Shown here in pieces: positions 37,464 through 44,606 of a DNA stretch of 54,309 nucleotides. Position 1 is the first letter of the stretch; every line of letters begins with the position of its first letter. The stretch comes from Sphingomonas sp. GC_Shp_5 (GTDB lineage Bacteria > Pseudomonadota > Alphaproteobacteria > Sphingomonadales > Sphingomonadaceae). A program made the translations under genes and the position numbers. The DNA lies in contig NZ_JALNUP010000026.1 in the NCBI RefSeq assembly GCF_026540855.1, positions 1 through 54,309 of the forward strand. Reading direction: 5' to 3'. The notes beneath the pieces are model-generated. The model did no database searches. It was not told the DNA's origin and saw only the letters and a program-made list of their open reading frames with translations.

Positions 37464-38243
37464 CTACTCCGGCGTAAGCATCTTTGTGGCCACTGCCTCC
37501 CAATCGGGCTCAGGTGGTGCACCGTCGCCAAGGATCGCTTCGTGGCAGACCTGCCGCACTCTGCGATCGATGAGGTTCAGCAGGACGATTTTAGCGCTCG
37601 CGCGACCTCGGAAGAAAAGAGCGCCAAACAGGGTTGAGTGGGCATCGGACGCTTGCGGATCGATCCCCGCGATCCGGCAGACCGGCTCTCGCGAACTCTC
37701 CGGCTCGACCTCCGCTCCCATGACGAGATAGGTCATGTACGGAGCGGGGAAGAGGCCGCCGCTCCGCCGTAGAGCGGGCGCTCCCTGTTGGCCCTCCGCA
37801 ACGCCATCCCTCATCCAGTGGTCGGCTGCCCGCGAAGCGATTGCAGGCGATGCCCCCTGGCGGACGAGTTCCGCCGTGAGCGCCAGCATGAGCACGCTTC
37901 GCGCGGTGAACTTGTTGGGAGCGCCGTTGATGTGTCGCTCGGTGTCGCCGTCGTTGAGGCGGACATGCCCTCGCTGGAACCACGCTCGCATGGTGGCTGG
38001 TGCGACTTCGGCCGCCTTGGCGACCGTCGCCATCGTGAACAACGGAATGTCGTCTGGTATTTGCCACATAGGTTTGTGGTCCTTATGCAAATCAGTATGG
38101 ACCATATGCGCTTGTTTAGGATTGCCGTCAATGTGTCGTCGATCCGCATTCCGCACCGCCTCTTTCTCGGCCAAGCGTTCGCACTCGCCGCCTGTGCCGA
38201 ACCGAGGGAGCGCGGTGAGGTCGTCTTCGGACAGCATGGTCAC
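37464..38243 (-). CDS. MerR-like HTH protein of the integration island
   Basis: A 259-residue protein from the ATG at 38243, which overlaps the previous stop (ATGA). The recognisable part starts at MWQIPDDIPLF (38069). FTMATVAKAAEVAPATMRAW followed by FQRGHVRLND reads as a MerR-type winged HTH, then GAPNKFTARSVLMLALTAEL. The C-terminal half is unrecognised. A promoter and inverted repeat lie inside the reading frame just before 38069, and AAGGA stands 10 nt before that ATG, so a 201-residue product from 38069 is equally possible. It is probably the regulator of the integrase chain, by position only. Confidence 0.7.
   Translation of the reverse strand: MTMLSEDDLTALPRFGTGGECERLAEKEAVRNADRRHIDGNPKQAHMVHTDLHKDHKPMWQIPDDIPLFTMATVAKAAEVAPATMRAWFQRGHVRLNDGDTERHINGAPNKFTARSVLMLALTAELVRQGASPAIASRAADHWMRDGVAEGQQGAPALRRSGGLFPAPYMTYLVMGAEVEPESSREPVCRIAGIDPQASDAHSTLFGALFFRGRASAKIVLLNLIDRRVRQVCHEAILGDGAPPEPDWEAVATKMLTPE
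38077..38131 (-). promoter_or_regulatory. Intragenic promoter and operator before the HTH core
   Basis: Read on the minus strand: TTGACG (38131-38126), 17 bp, CATATG (38108-38103). Overlapping and following it is the imperfect inverted repeat TGGTCCTTAT / GTATGGACCA (38077-38104; 6 perfect outer bases, 8 of 10 overall). Distances to the ATG at 38069 suit an autoregulated promoter for the HTH protein and the integrase downstream. Confidence 0.45.
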
Positions 38244-39007
38244 GAGTTTGCCCCCTCACGGCGAATCAGTGCAGATGTCTCGGGTGACGCGTTGCCGTTC
38301 AGAAGGCGTCGAGCATCCCTCAGCATCGGTTCCACGTAGTCGATCGCCCAGGTGGCAGTGCAGTCATCGCCGTCGTCATTAATCAGTCGCTCGATCTTCC
38401 ACGGCAAAGCCTCGCGATGAGGCGCCGGCATTGCGATCAGGCGATTTTCGCATTGATCGAGTCGGTCGACGGCTGCTTCATCGGCTTCAACAGCGGGCTC
38501 ATAGATAGCCGCGTGGCGTCGCTTGTTTTCGGCGTCTGCGTCTCGGTAGGCTTCCACCTGGTCCAGCGCCGCAAGCCGACGCTGGGGGTGCTCGGGATCA
38601 TACCTCCAACAACCCGCTTCGATATGGCGCAGGGTGGCGTGACGGACCTGCGCGGTGTCGATGTGCCGAAGGTTGGCGGAACTGTCGATTACCCCTTCCA
38701 GCCCTTGCCAATCCACTTGCCCTTCGTCCGGTGCAGTTGCGCGCATCGCCGCTCTCGCTGCCCGGTAGCGAGCAGCGGTCACGGCTACATCGTGCTCGGC
38801 TTGAAGCAGATCGCGCATCGCGGCATCCCAAGCTCCTGTGCTCGTAGCCGCGCTTGCGATCGCAGTTGGCGCGATCGCCACGCCTGCCGCAGCAACGGCT
38901 CCGGTGAGAACGCTGCGCCGCGAGGCGAGGAAGGTGGAAAGATTGGTCGATTTGCCCGGTGACGTGCCGGTATCGGCGCCGCTATGGGCGCACGTAGCCT
39001 GTTGCAT
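38240..39007 (-). CDS. Hypothetical protein with twin-arginine-like signal
   Basis: A 255-residue protein of unknown function. A polar N-terminus of about 28 residues leads to FLASRRSVLTGAVAAAGVAI and an A-x-A stop, a Tat-like signal. The rest is helical and charged: DLLQAEHDVAVTAARYRAAR, a central Cys-Trp region (IEAGCWRYDPEHPQRRL), and AVEADEAAVDRLDQCENRL. GGAGG stands 8 nt before the ATG. It is the first gene of the minus-strand chain ending in the integrase, and a divergent operator lies just upstream. Export of an island-encoded protein cotranscribed with an integrase is odd; the hydrophobic stretch could instead anchor it in the membrane. Confidence 0.7.
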   Translation of the reverse strand: MQQATCAHSGADTGTSPGKSTNLSTFLASRRSVLTGAVAAAGVAIAPTAIASAATSTGAWDAAMRDLLQAEHDVAVTAARYRAARAAMRATAPDEGQVDWQGLEGVIDSSANLRHIDTAQVRHATLRHIEAGCWRYDPEHPQRRLAALDQVEAYRDADAENKRRHAAIYEPAVEADEAAVDRLDQCENRLIAMPAPHREALPWKIERLINDDGDDCTATWAIDYVEPMLRDARRLLNGNASPETSALIRREGANS

Positions 39008-39034
39008 GGAATAAGCCTCCTGCGATGGGTCAGA

Positions 39035-39064
39035 GCCGGTGCAGGGGTCCTACGCCTTGCACCG
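39035..39064. promoter_or_regulatory. Divergent operator in the island control region
   Basis: Perfect 8-bp inverted repeat CCGGTGCA (39035-39042) / TGCACCGG (39057-39064), 14 bp apart. It lies in the 83-bp gap between the divergent starts at 39007 (-) and 39091 (+). TTGCAC-16 bp-TATCAA overlaps the right arm and could be the plus-strand promoter, which the operator would then block. Confidence 0.5.
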
Positions 39065-39090
39065 GTTCGCAATTGTGGTATCAATAACCT

Positions 39091-39285
39091 ATGCCACGGT
39101 CAACCGCTGATACCAAAAACCTCGGGGGACGGCCGAAGACGGGCGTTGGCACACCCGTGATGGTTCGCCTCCAGCCTGATCAGATCGATGCACTGGATGC
39201 GTGGATAAAGCAGCAGGATCCGCAGCCGACGAGGCCAGAGGCGATGCGCAGGATCCTCGGCACCTTCATGCAGGAGTGGCGGTAA
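39091..39285 (+). CDS. Small ribbon-helix-helix-like protein
   Basis: A 64-residue protein. NLGGRPKTGVGTPVMVRLQP is a basic arm and beta-strand, followed by DQIDALDAWIKQQD and PTRPEAMRRILGTFM. The strand-helix-helix layout and basic N-terminus resemble CopG/Arc-type DNA-binding proteins. It begins 27 bp after the divergent operator, so it is a good candidate for the factor that binds there. No strong ribosome-binding site is seen, so it may be translated from a near-leaderless message. Confidence 0.65.
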   Translation: MPRSTADTKNLGGRPKTGVGTPVMVRLQPDQIDALDAWIKQQDPQPTRPEAMRRILGTFMQEWR

Positions 39286-39294
39286 CATGCGCCC

Positions 39295-39555
39295 GTGCGA
39301 TCAGGTCCAGTCCCGCCGTTCAAGGTCGGCGATCATGTCCGCAGTCGTCACTATGGAGACGCGACTGTAGTCGGCCCCATCGTCGCTTTTGCTGGAGCTG
39401 ATCCGCACTCCCCGGACGGAACAAGCGACGCGGGCTGGCTGGTCGCGGTGCAATGGGATGCGGCAGAGTGGGGCATCATCGGCATCGCTGATTTCGCCCT
39501 GTCTGCCATCGCTTCCGATTTACCGCCAAGGCGCTGTTTCGGGAGGCTGATCTGA
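39295..39555 (+). CDS. Hypothetical small SH3/KOW-like protein
   Basis: An 86-residue protein from a GTG start. PPFKVGDHVRSRHYGDATVV then GPIVAFAGAD and GWLVAVQWDAAEWGIIG suggest a small beta-barrel of SH3 type, as seen in proteins that open with K-V-G-D-x-V. The ribosome-binding site is poor and the start uncertain. It lies 9 bp after the ribbon-helix-helix gene. Its 3' end overlaps the reading frame of the next small gene. Function is unknown. Confidence 0.5.
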   Translation: MRSGPVPPFKVGDHVRSRHYGDATVVGPIVAFAGADPHSPDGTSDAGWLVAVQWDAAEWGIIGIADFALSAIASDLPPRRCFGRLI

Positions 39556-39695
39556 CACGGGCAGTCCGCGGCGCATTGAAGGCAGGGATGAAGGTCGAGC
39601 GCTTCGAAATCGACCCGAACGGCGCGCTCGTCGTCTATGTCGCTGGACGTGAGGTCGAGCCGGGGGTCAACGAGTGGGATGCCGAATTTGAGTGA
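39552..39695 (+). CDS. Small protein, paralog B of the unnamed family (non-canonical start)
   Basis: A reading frame of at least 47 codons that overlaps the previous gene by 4 nt and ends TGA at 39695. TRAVRGALKAGMKVERFEID then PNGALVVYVAG and an acidic tail NEWDAEFE match the proteins at 37265-37459 and 39679-39981. The conserved block appears to begin earlier (ALFREADL, from 39531), but no ATG, GTG or TTG lies upstream in frame before a stop at 39489. CTG 39552 has GGGAGG 5 nt upstream; CTG 39534 is the other option. It may use a CTG start or have lost its true start. Confidence 0.5.
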   Translation: MTRAVRGALKAGMKVERFEIDPNGALVVYVAGREVEPGVNEWDAEFE

Positions 39696-39981
39696 TGATG
39701 CTGCCAACATCCCTGTGAGCATGGATGAGCTGCGCGACCGCATCGACGTCCTGGTTCATGATGCCATCGTCCGGTATCTGGCTCTCTCATTGGTTGTACC
39801 TTCGCAGCCAACAGCCAAGAGAGTGCCTTTCACGCAAGCCGATGTTGCCCGGGCGGTGAAGGGCGCGAGGGCTAGAAGACTGAAGATCGGGTGGGCGGAG
39901 ATCGAGACAGGCGGTCGGATCGTCGTCTATAAAGCTGGCACGGCGGCCAAGCGAGATACCAGCTGGGATGATCTTAGCTGA
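39679..39981 (+). CDS. Small protein, paralog C of the unnamed family
   Basis: A 100-residue protein whose start (MPNLSDD) overlaps the end of the previous gene. Residues 1-50 form an extra helical region (SMDELRDRIDVLVHDAIVRY). Residues 55-100 repeat the family core: KRVPFTQADVARAVKGARA, then KIGWAEIETGGRIVVYKAG and an acidic end (DTSWDDLS). It is thus a longer version of paralogs A and B with an added N-terminal domain. Another ATG at 39721 is possible. A 181-bp gap follows. Confidence 0.6.
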   Translation: MPNLSDDAANIPVSMDELRDRIDVLVHDAIVRYLALSLVVPSQPTAKRVPFTQADVARAVKGARARRLKIGWAEIETGGRIVVYKAGTAAKRDTSWDDLS

Positions 39982-40162
39982 AAGACGCGGGCCCGACGCT
40001 GGCAATCGCCGGCCTCACGTAAGCACAACCTGCTCGGGTTTTATCATTTCCGTTACAGCTTCGGTTGTATAGGCTCGCCCCGCCGCGCTGGGCGAAGGCC
40101 AGCACTCTTGCTGGACTTGCCGGCGAAAAAGCGGAATCCTTCCGTCATCTATCGGGGGTGGC

Positions 40163-41131
40163 ATGCAGAACCAGAAAACGCGACAGGTTGTCTTCTTCGA
40201 TCTAAACCTCGCCACGTCTCCGCCCGGCAAGCTACCTGCAATGGGGGACTTGGCTCGTTTTCTGAAAGAGCGCGTGGACGCGGATCTCTGCGTCCGGCTT
40301 ATCGAGGCGGAACGCTACCTGATCGGTATAACGCGAGCCCGCATCGTGAAAAAGGCCAATGGTGCCGAGGCGCTGGCCTTGCTGTTTGTCTTCGTAGATC
40401 CCGACGCAGCGGATCCCGCGAATATGCACCTTCACACTCGCGAGGTTCGCCGCTTTGCCAAGCAGGCCGGCGAAGGTCGCGCTATCTCCGCGCACGTCCT
40501 AGTTGACCTCGAGCCACGTGTTTACGGCGGGGCCATCTTCCGGGTGTTGCTGGAGAACGCGGACCGCCTCGGTAAAACTCGCGTGCGCGCCGAACTGCAG
40601 CGAGAGATGCGCGAGGTTTTCAGGGACAAGGAGATCACCGTCGAGAACATCGATGGCGACGATGTGGCGGCAGCGCCGAAGATCGACATGAGCGCCGTCG
40701 CCGGCGACCGCCTGCGTCAGGGCATCACACAGGGAACGCTGAAGGAACTGAAGCTCATCGACGCAAAGGCGATTGAGCGAGGCTTCGATGCGCCGGAGCC
40801 GGTCAAGGTCCAGAGACGAGAGATGTCCTTGAAGGTGCAGATCCCACCCGGGCAACGGCTGGAGGATGTGCTGGAAGCGATCAAGCCTTGGGCGCGGGCC
40901 AACGACTTTGAGGAGATGTACGTGCGCTGGGTGCCGGCGATTGAGGAGGGACCTATGGGACCGCGGCCCCCGCAGGAAGCCGAGCGAGCCAAGATCAACT
41001 TGGCGCAGGAGGACATTGGCGAGACGCTCTACGCTAGGAAGGAGTTCGTCCAGCTCGCCGAACCGCTGAGCGATCTGTGCGACGATCTCAGCAATGAACT
41101 AGTGGATGCGATGAAGGGTTTGTTGAGCTAG
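40163..41131 (+). CDS. Unrecognised 322-residue soluble protein (first of a gene pair)
   Basis: No family recognised. The N-terminus KTRQVVFFDLNLATSPPGKL opens with a beta-strand. A middle region has HLHTREVRRFAKQAGEGRA and SAHVLVDLEPRVYGGAIFRV with LLENADRL. The C-terminus MSLKVQIPPGQRLEDVLEAI then KPWARANDFEEMYVRWVP suggests a second alpha/beta domain. It has no signal or membrane span. GGGGGTGGC stands directly before the ATG. A membrane protein gene follows after 33 bp and probably shares its transcript. The position inside an island fits an accessory, possibly defensive, function, but that is inference. Confidence 0.7.
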   Translation: MQNQKTRQVVFFDLNLATSPPGKLPAMGDLARFLKERVDADLCVRLIEAERYLIGITRARIVKKANGAEALALLFVFVDPDAADPANMHLHTREVRRFAKQAGEGRAISAHVLVDLEPRVYGGAIFRVLLENADRLGKTRVRAELQREMREVFRDKEITVENIDGDDVAAAPKIDMSAVAGDRLRQGITQGTLKELKLIDAKAIERGFDAPEPVKVQRREMSLKVQIPPGQRLEDVLEAIKPWARANDFEEMYVRWVPAIEEGPMGPRPPQEAERAKINLAQEDIGETLYARKEFVQLAEPLSDLCDDLSNELVDAMKGLLS

Positions 41132-41164
41132 GATGCGCGACCTGGCGCAGATCGGACCCGCGTG

Positions 41165-41782
41165 ATGATGCTGCTTAAGCCCTTTCGCTATCTGGCGATC
41201 CGACACCGCTCGAAGTTGACCATTGATGTGGTGGCTCCGATCGCCTTGGGCGGTGGTCTGACGGCGCTCATCTGGTGGTCGCACCCCGCCGGCACCTTCA
41301 CCAAGGACGGATATGTCGGGAGCCTTCAGAACCTGCTCACGGTCTTGGGTGGCTTCTTCGTTGCCGCGCTAACCCTCATCACCACAGCAACCCTTCCTAT
41401 GCTGAAGGAGCCAGTGGGCGGGCGCGAGCCGCCACATCTGAAAGGCGAAGGCGCCCCGCTTAGCCGCAAGCGCTTCCTGGCGTACATGTTTGGCTATCTC
41501 TCGACCTCGTCCTTTTGTCTGGTCGCGATCTCGGTGGTGGCGATCGTAGTTGCCCCGGGCCTTTCAAAGCACCTCGCTACCGACGTCAGGCCCGTCGTGA
41601 AGTGGCTGTTCGTCGGGACATACAACCTGTGGGTAAGTCATGTCTTCATCACCACCTTGCTGGGCATGTTCTACTTTACCGAACGGCTCCAGATGTCCGA
41701 TGGCCGTGCCAAGATCGGCAAGCCGGATGCGGCGCCGTCTTCTACGGATGGGGTACGAGTAGAGTTGCGCTCAGCCACTTGA
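41165..41782 (+). CDS. Four-span inner-membrane protein (second of a gene pair)
   Basis: A 205-residue protein with four predicted membrane spans: near 20-40 (VVAPIALGGGLTALIWW), 55-77 (LLTVLGGFFVAALTLITTAT), 107-130 (STSSFCLVAISVVAIVVAPG) and 148-172 (TYNLWVSHVFITTLLGMFYF). A soluble loop of about 30 residues (KEPVGGREPPHLKGEGAPLS) lies between spans 2 and 3. The N-terminus is basic, so it is probably cytoplasmic. Several start codons in a row (GTG 41162, ATG 41165, ATG 41168) leave the first residue open. No family recognised. It pairs with the 322-residue gene upstream. Confidence 0.7.
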   Translation: MMLLKPFRYLAIRHRSKLTIDVVAPIALGGGLTALIWWSHPAGTFTKDGYVGSLQNLLTVLGGFFVAALTLITTATLPMLKEPVGGREPPHLKGEGAPLSRKRFLAYMFGYLSTSSFCLVAISVVAIVVAPGLSKHLATDVRPVVKWLFVGTYNLWVSHVFITTLLGMFYFTERLQMSDGRAKIGKPDAAPSSTDGVRVELRSAT

Positions 41783-42096
41783 TGCAGCCAGCCGCCGATG
41801 GAACGATCTTCGCTCCATTTTTGGGAGATGATGCGACAGAGCACGATCGGACGCGATGCAAGCCGGTGTCATTCGGTTTGGCCATGAGCCGCAAGGGATC
41901 ATGCTGTTACAATCCCTCATGCCGAATAGGTTGAATGAGCGGCCAAATCGCCAGCCGAGGACGTCTTGATCGTGAGCGCTCGCCCCTTCCTCCAGTGCGA
42001 GCGGCACCAAATGTCCGGAATGCGCTCGGCTAGTCGGCGTCCGCAGCTTAGAATGTAGCTGTAATCCGGTAAGACAATGCGGTTATAGCATCCGCC
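41783..42096. other. Gene-poor gap before the toxin-antitoxin pair
   Basis: 314 bp in which neither strand has a frame with convincing coding character. The promoter of the toxin-antitoxin pair should be near its right end; the segment around 42062-42090 is locally AT-richer. Confidence 0.5.
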
Positions 42097-42783
42097 ATGA
42101 ACGAGGCAGCCTTCGGCGTCGGCATCTACACCGCCCCTGAGGCGGCACGGATGGTCGGCATGCGCGCCGCCACGCTCCGGCGCTGGCTGCTCGGCTATGA
42201 CCATCACGCTAAGCACGAGGATCCGCTGTGGCGCCCGCAGTACGCCTCGATCGAGGACGACGGCGTGCTGCTGGGCTTCCGCGACTTGGTGGAGGCGCGC
42301 ATCGTAAATGCGCTACGTGCGAAGAAGATCGGGCTGCCGACCATCCGCGTTTGCATGGAACGGGCCCGCGACATCGTGGGCCAGGATCGGCCGTTTTCGA
42401 CGTCGCAGTTCAAGACTGACGGTAAAACGATCTTCCTGAAAATCACGCGTGGCTTGGACGAACCGCAGCTGATTGATCTGCGCCGCAGCCAAGGCGTCTT
42501 CAACCGGGTTGTAGCACCCAGCTTGGCCGACCTCGACTTCGGCCCTGACGGCGCCGAGCGCTGGTGGCTGTTGCACGGCAAAAAGACGATCGTAGCGGAC
42601 CCTGATCGCGCGTTCGGTCAACCGATCGTTGCCGAACACGGCATGACGACGGCGCGCGTTGCCGAAGCCGTCCAGGCCGAAGGATCGATCGCCAAGGTCG
42701 CTACGCTCTACGAGCTGAAGCCCCGCCTGATACGCGATGCTCTCGCCTATGAGCAGATGCTGGAAATGCGCAAAGCCGCGTGA
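42097..42783 (+). CDS. MerR-HTH/DUF433 antitoxin
   Basis: A 228-residue protein with an N-terminal MerR-like HTH (GIYTAPEAARMVGMRAATLR then RWLLGYD) and a C-terminal DUF433-type HTH (HGMTTARVAEAVQAEGSIAK then VATLYELKPRLIRDALAYEQ). This combination is common in antitoxins encoded with PIN-like toxins. It would bind its own promoter and neutralise the toxin next door. Its TGA overlaps the toxin's GTG by 4 nt (GTGA), so the two are translationally coupled. Codon use is less GC-extreme than in the core chromosome. Confidence 0.85.
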   Translation: MNEAAFGVGIYTAPEAARMVGMRAATLRRWLLGYDHHAKHEDPLWRPQYASIEDDGVLLGFRDLVEARIVNALRAKKIGLPTIRVCMERARDIVGQDRPFSTSQFKTDGKTIFLKITRGLDEPQLIDLRRSQGVFNRVVAPSLADLDFGPDGAERWWLLHGKKTIVADPDRAFGQPIVAEHGMTTARVAEAVQAEGSIAKVATLYELKPRLIRDALAYEQMLEMRKAA

Positions 42784-43175
42784 AGCTGCTGATCGACAAC
42801 AATCTGCCACCGCGTCTCGGTCGAGGCCTTGGGGCATTGTTCGACGGTATGCACGAGGTGCTGCACATCAGGGACAAGTTCGGCACCGGCGGCCTACCAG
42901 ACGAGGCTTGGATCGAGGCATTGGGCCGTGAAGGTGGCTGGTGCGTCCTGTCTGGGGATCGCCGAATCGCATCGAAGAAGCCGTCTCGCGACCTGTTCTT
43001 GCGTTCCAATCTCGTCGGCTTCTTCCCACTGCCAGCAGTGATGGGCCTGCCCCTAACAAGCCAAGCCGCGCGTATACTGGCGCTCTGGCCGGTATTAGAA
43101 ACGACGTCACAGACGATGGACCGTGGGTGCTTTGAGGTTGGAGTTAAAGGCACTCGACTACGGCCGATCAGCTAA
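42780..43175 (+). CDS. PIN-like (DUF5615/Mut7-C type) toxin
   Basis: A 131-residue protein. KLLIDNNLPPRLGRGLGALF begins with the acidic strand of PIN-like folds (Asp near residue 6). HEVLHIRDKFGTGGLPDEAW continues the fold, and WCVLSGDRRIASKKPSRDLF carries the second acidic site and basic patch. Members are predicted metal-dependent RNases. The start is GTG 42780, overlapping the antitoxin. The C-terminal 20 residues after VLETTSQTMDRG are unusual and may come from read-through into neighbouring DNA. Activity is inferred from family. Confidence 0.82.
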   Translation: MKLLIDNNLPPRLGRGLGALFDGMHEVLHIRDKFGTGGLPDEAWIEALGREGGWCVLSGDRRIASKKPSRDLFLRSNLVGFFPLPAVMGLPLTSQAARILALWPVLETTSQTMDRGCFEVGVKGTRLRPIS

Positions 43176-43472
43176 GGAATGATCAGCCCGCTGCCACATG
43201 TATTGTCGTATAAATCCAGGATCCGCCGAACGCGCCAGCTGGTGATCGGCGCCGCCATGTAGCTCCGGTGCACCGATCACCCCCTGCAAACTCACTCCAG
43301 CCGTTTGACGCCGATGCGAAAACAATCGGGCGGGATCGTGCGTTCTGTTCGTACACCATCCTGATCCATTGAGCTTGGGTCTGTCGGAGCCTAATCCTCG
43401 ACCCGGAAGGTCCGTTCTCGTGATCTCAGCGCCAGAAGACGCCTGTCGTTTAACCACTAGAGCGGTTTCCCA
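43176..43472. other. Non-coding gap between the toxin gene and the IS630 remnant
   Basis: About 297 bp with no supported gene. A 28-codon minus-strand frame (MAAPITSWRVRRILDLYDN) near 43177-43260 reads like a gene fragment. The left boundary of the IS630 remnant should be near CTAGAGCGGTTTCCCATCAG (about 43459-43478). Confidence 0.4.
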
Positions 43473-43940
43473 TCAGTCTGCATCGTAGCCCGCGTTGACG
43501 AAGTAGTTGGCGCATTCCTGTGGCGAGTAGAGATCGAGGATGCGCCCGATGGCGTCCCACAGGCCGTGGATGGTTCGCTCGGCCGCTTTGCGCAGGTGCG
43601 CCTTCAGCTTCGAGAATGCCTGTTCGATCGGGTTGAAGTCGGGGCTGTAGGGCGGGAGGAAGAGCAGCTTGGCACCTGCCGCTTCGATGGCCTCGCGAGC
43701 GGCGGGAGCCTTGTGGCTCGACAGATTGTCCATGATGACGATGTCGCCGGGTGACAGGTCGGGCACGAGCACCTGGCGGACATAGGCGACGAAGGCATCG
43801 CGGTTGATTGGGCCGTCGAGCACCATCGGCGCGACCATACCGGTGCGGCGCAGGCCGGCGACGAAGGTGGTGGTCTTCCAGTGTCCATGCGGCACGTCGG
43901 AGCGCAGGCGCTCGCCGCGTCGGCAACGACCATCCATATT
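43473..43940 (-). mobile_element. 5'-truncated IS630-family transposase remnant
   Basis: The C-terminal DDE half of an IS630 transposase: GERLRSDVPHGHWKTTTFVA, DGPINRDAFVAYVRQVLVPD, VIMDNLSSHKAPAAREAIEA (second Asp), and LPPYSPDFNPIEQAFSKLKA (final Glu). The frame stays open to 44108, but upstream of about 43940 the sequence no longer resembles IS630, so the N-terminal HTH half and first Asp are gone. It is not autonomous. The natural stop at 43473 (NAGYDAD) is kept. Confidence 0.85.
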
Positions 43941-44606
43941 GCTTCTGTCCTGACAGGCCGCGTAGTCAGTGCTCGGCCGCGAAGCTAAGCGTATGATCTT
44001 GTCTTTCGCTGGGTGCGGCCGCGTTCCCATCCAGGAAGCAGCGCCCGTGCGGCGGCTGGGAGGCTCGCTAATCCATTTCCGATGGGCCAGCAGATGGCCC
44101 CAGGACATGCGCCGCGAGGGCAGATGCTGATCTCATTCACAACCGCGGATGATATGGCTTCAACGCCAGCTGCGCCGTCTGCTTCGATCAAGCTCGACTT
44201 TAACGTCACCCGACCGAACATTGTGCATACCGGCCGTCCGCAATGCCGCACACGACGCTGAAGGCGGATTCCGGTGGTCGAAAGGTGAAAGCGAGACGCT
44301 GATCGTCCTCCCACATTTCCAGCGCAAGGCGGTCCCCGATGCCGACTGCCTGAGCCTGCCGATGCATGAACCGGATCGCGACCCGCGCAGGATTGTACAC
44401 GAAGCATCCGCGCTCAAAACGGGCAGGTCGGGACAGGTGGGGGGCATGTGGACGGCTTAGCGGGATGGTCACTACGTCCCAACGTGCAGCGTAACCTTGA
44501 ATGCCTGCGCGCCAGTTCACCGGGTATACTCACGTGCGCGGCGCTCGACATCGTCGAGGCGTCCATTGTTGCTGAACATGCCCGGACAAGCGAAGCTAGG
44601 AAGGCG
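43941..44606. other. Scrambled region with one doubtful minus-strand frame
   Basis: No confident gene. A minus-strand frame at 44206-44520 (104 codons) contains RVAIRFMHRQAQAVGIGDRL then ALEMWEDDQRLAFTF, which has plausible composition but no recognised family and no good ribosome-binding site. It may be a fragment. The rest shows short frames on both strands with no coding character, consistent with debris beside the IS630 remnant. Confidence 0.3.

Noticed and set aside
40163..41782. Naming the gene pair as Kiwa
   Set aside because: Only size and membrane topology are similar; no sequence feature of KwaA or KwaB could be recognised and the gene order may differ.
43158..43457. A 99-codon minus-strand frame after the toxin gene
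   Set aside because: It has no ribosome-binding site or recognisable motif, and most codons look random; only a 28-codon piece in another frame resembles protein.
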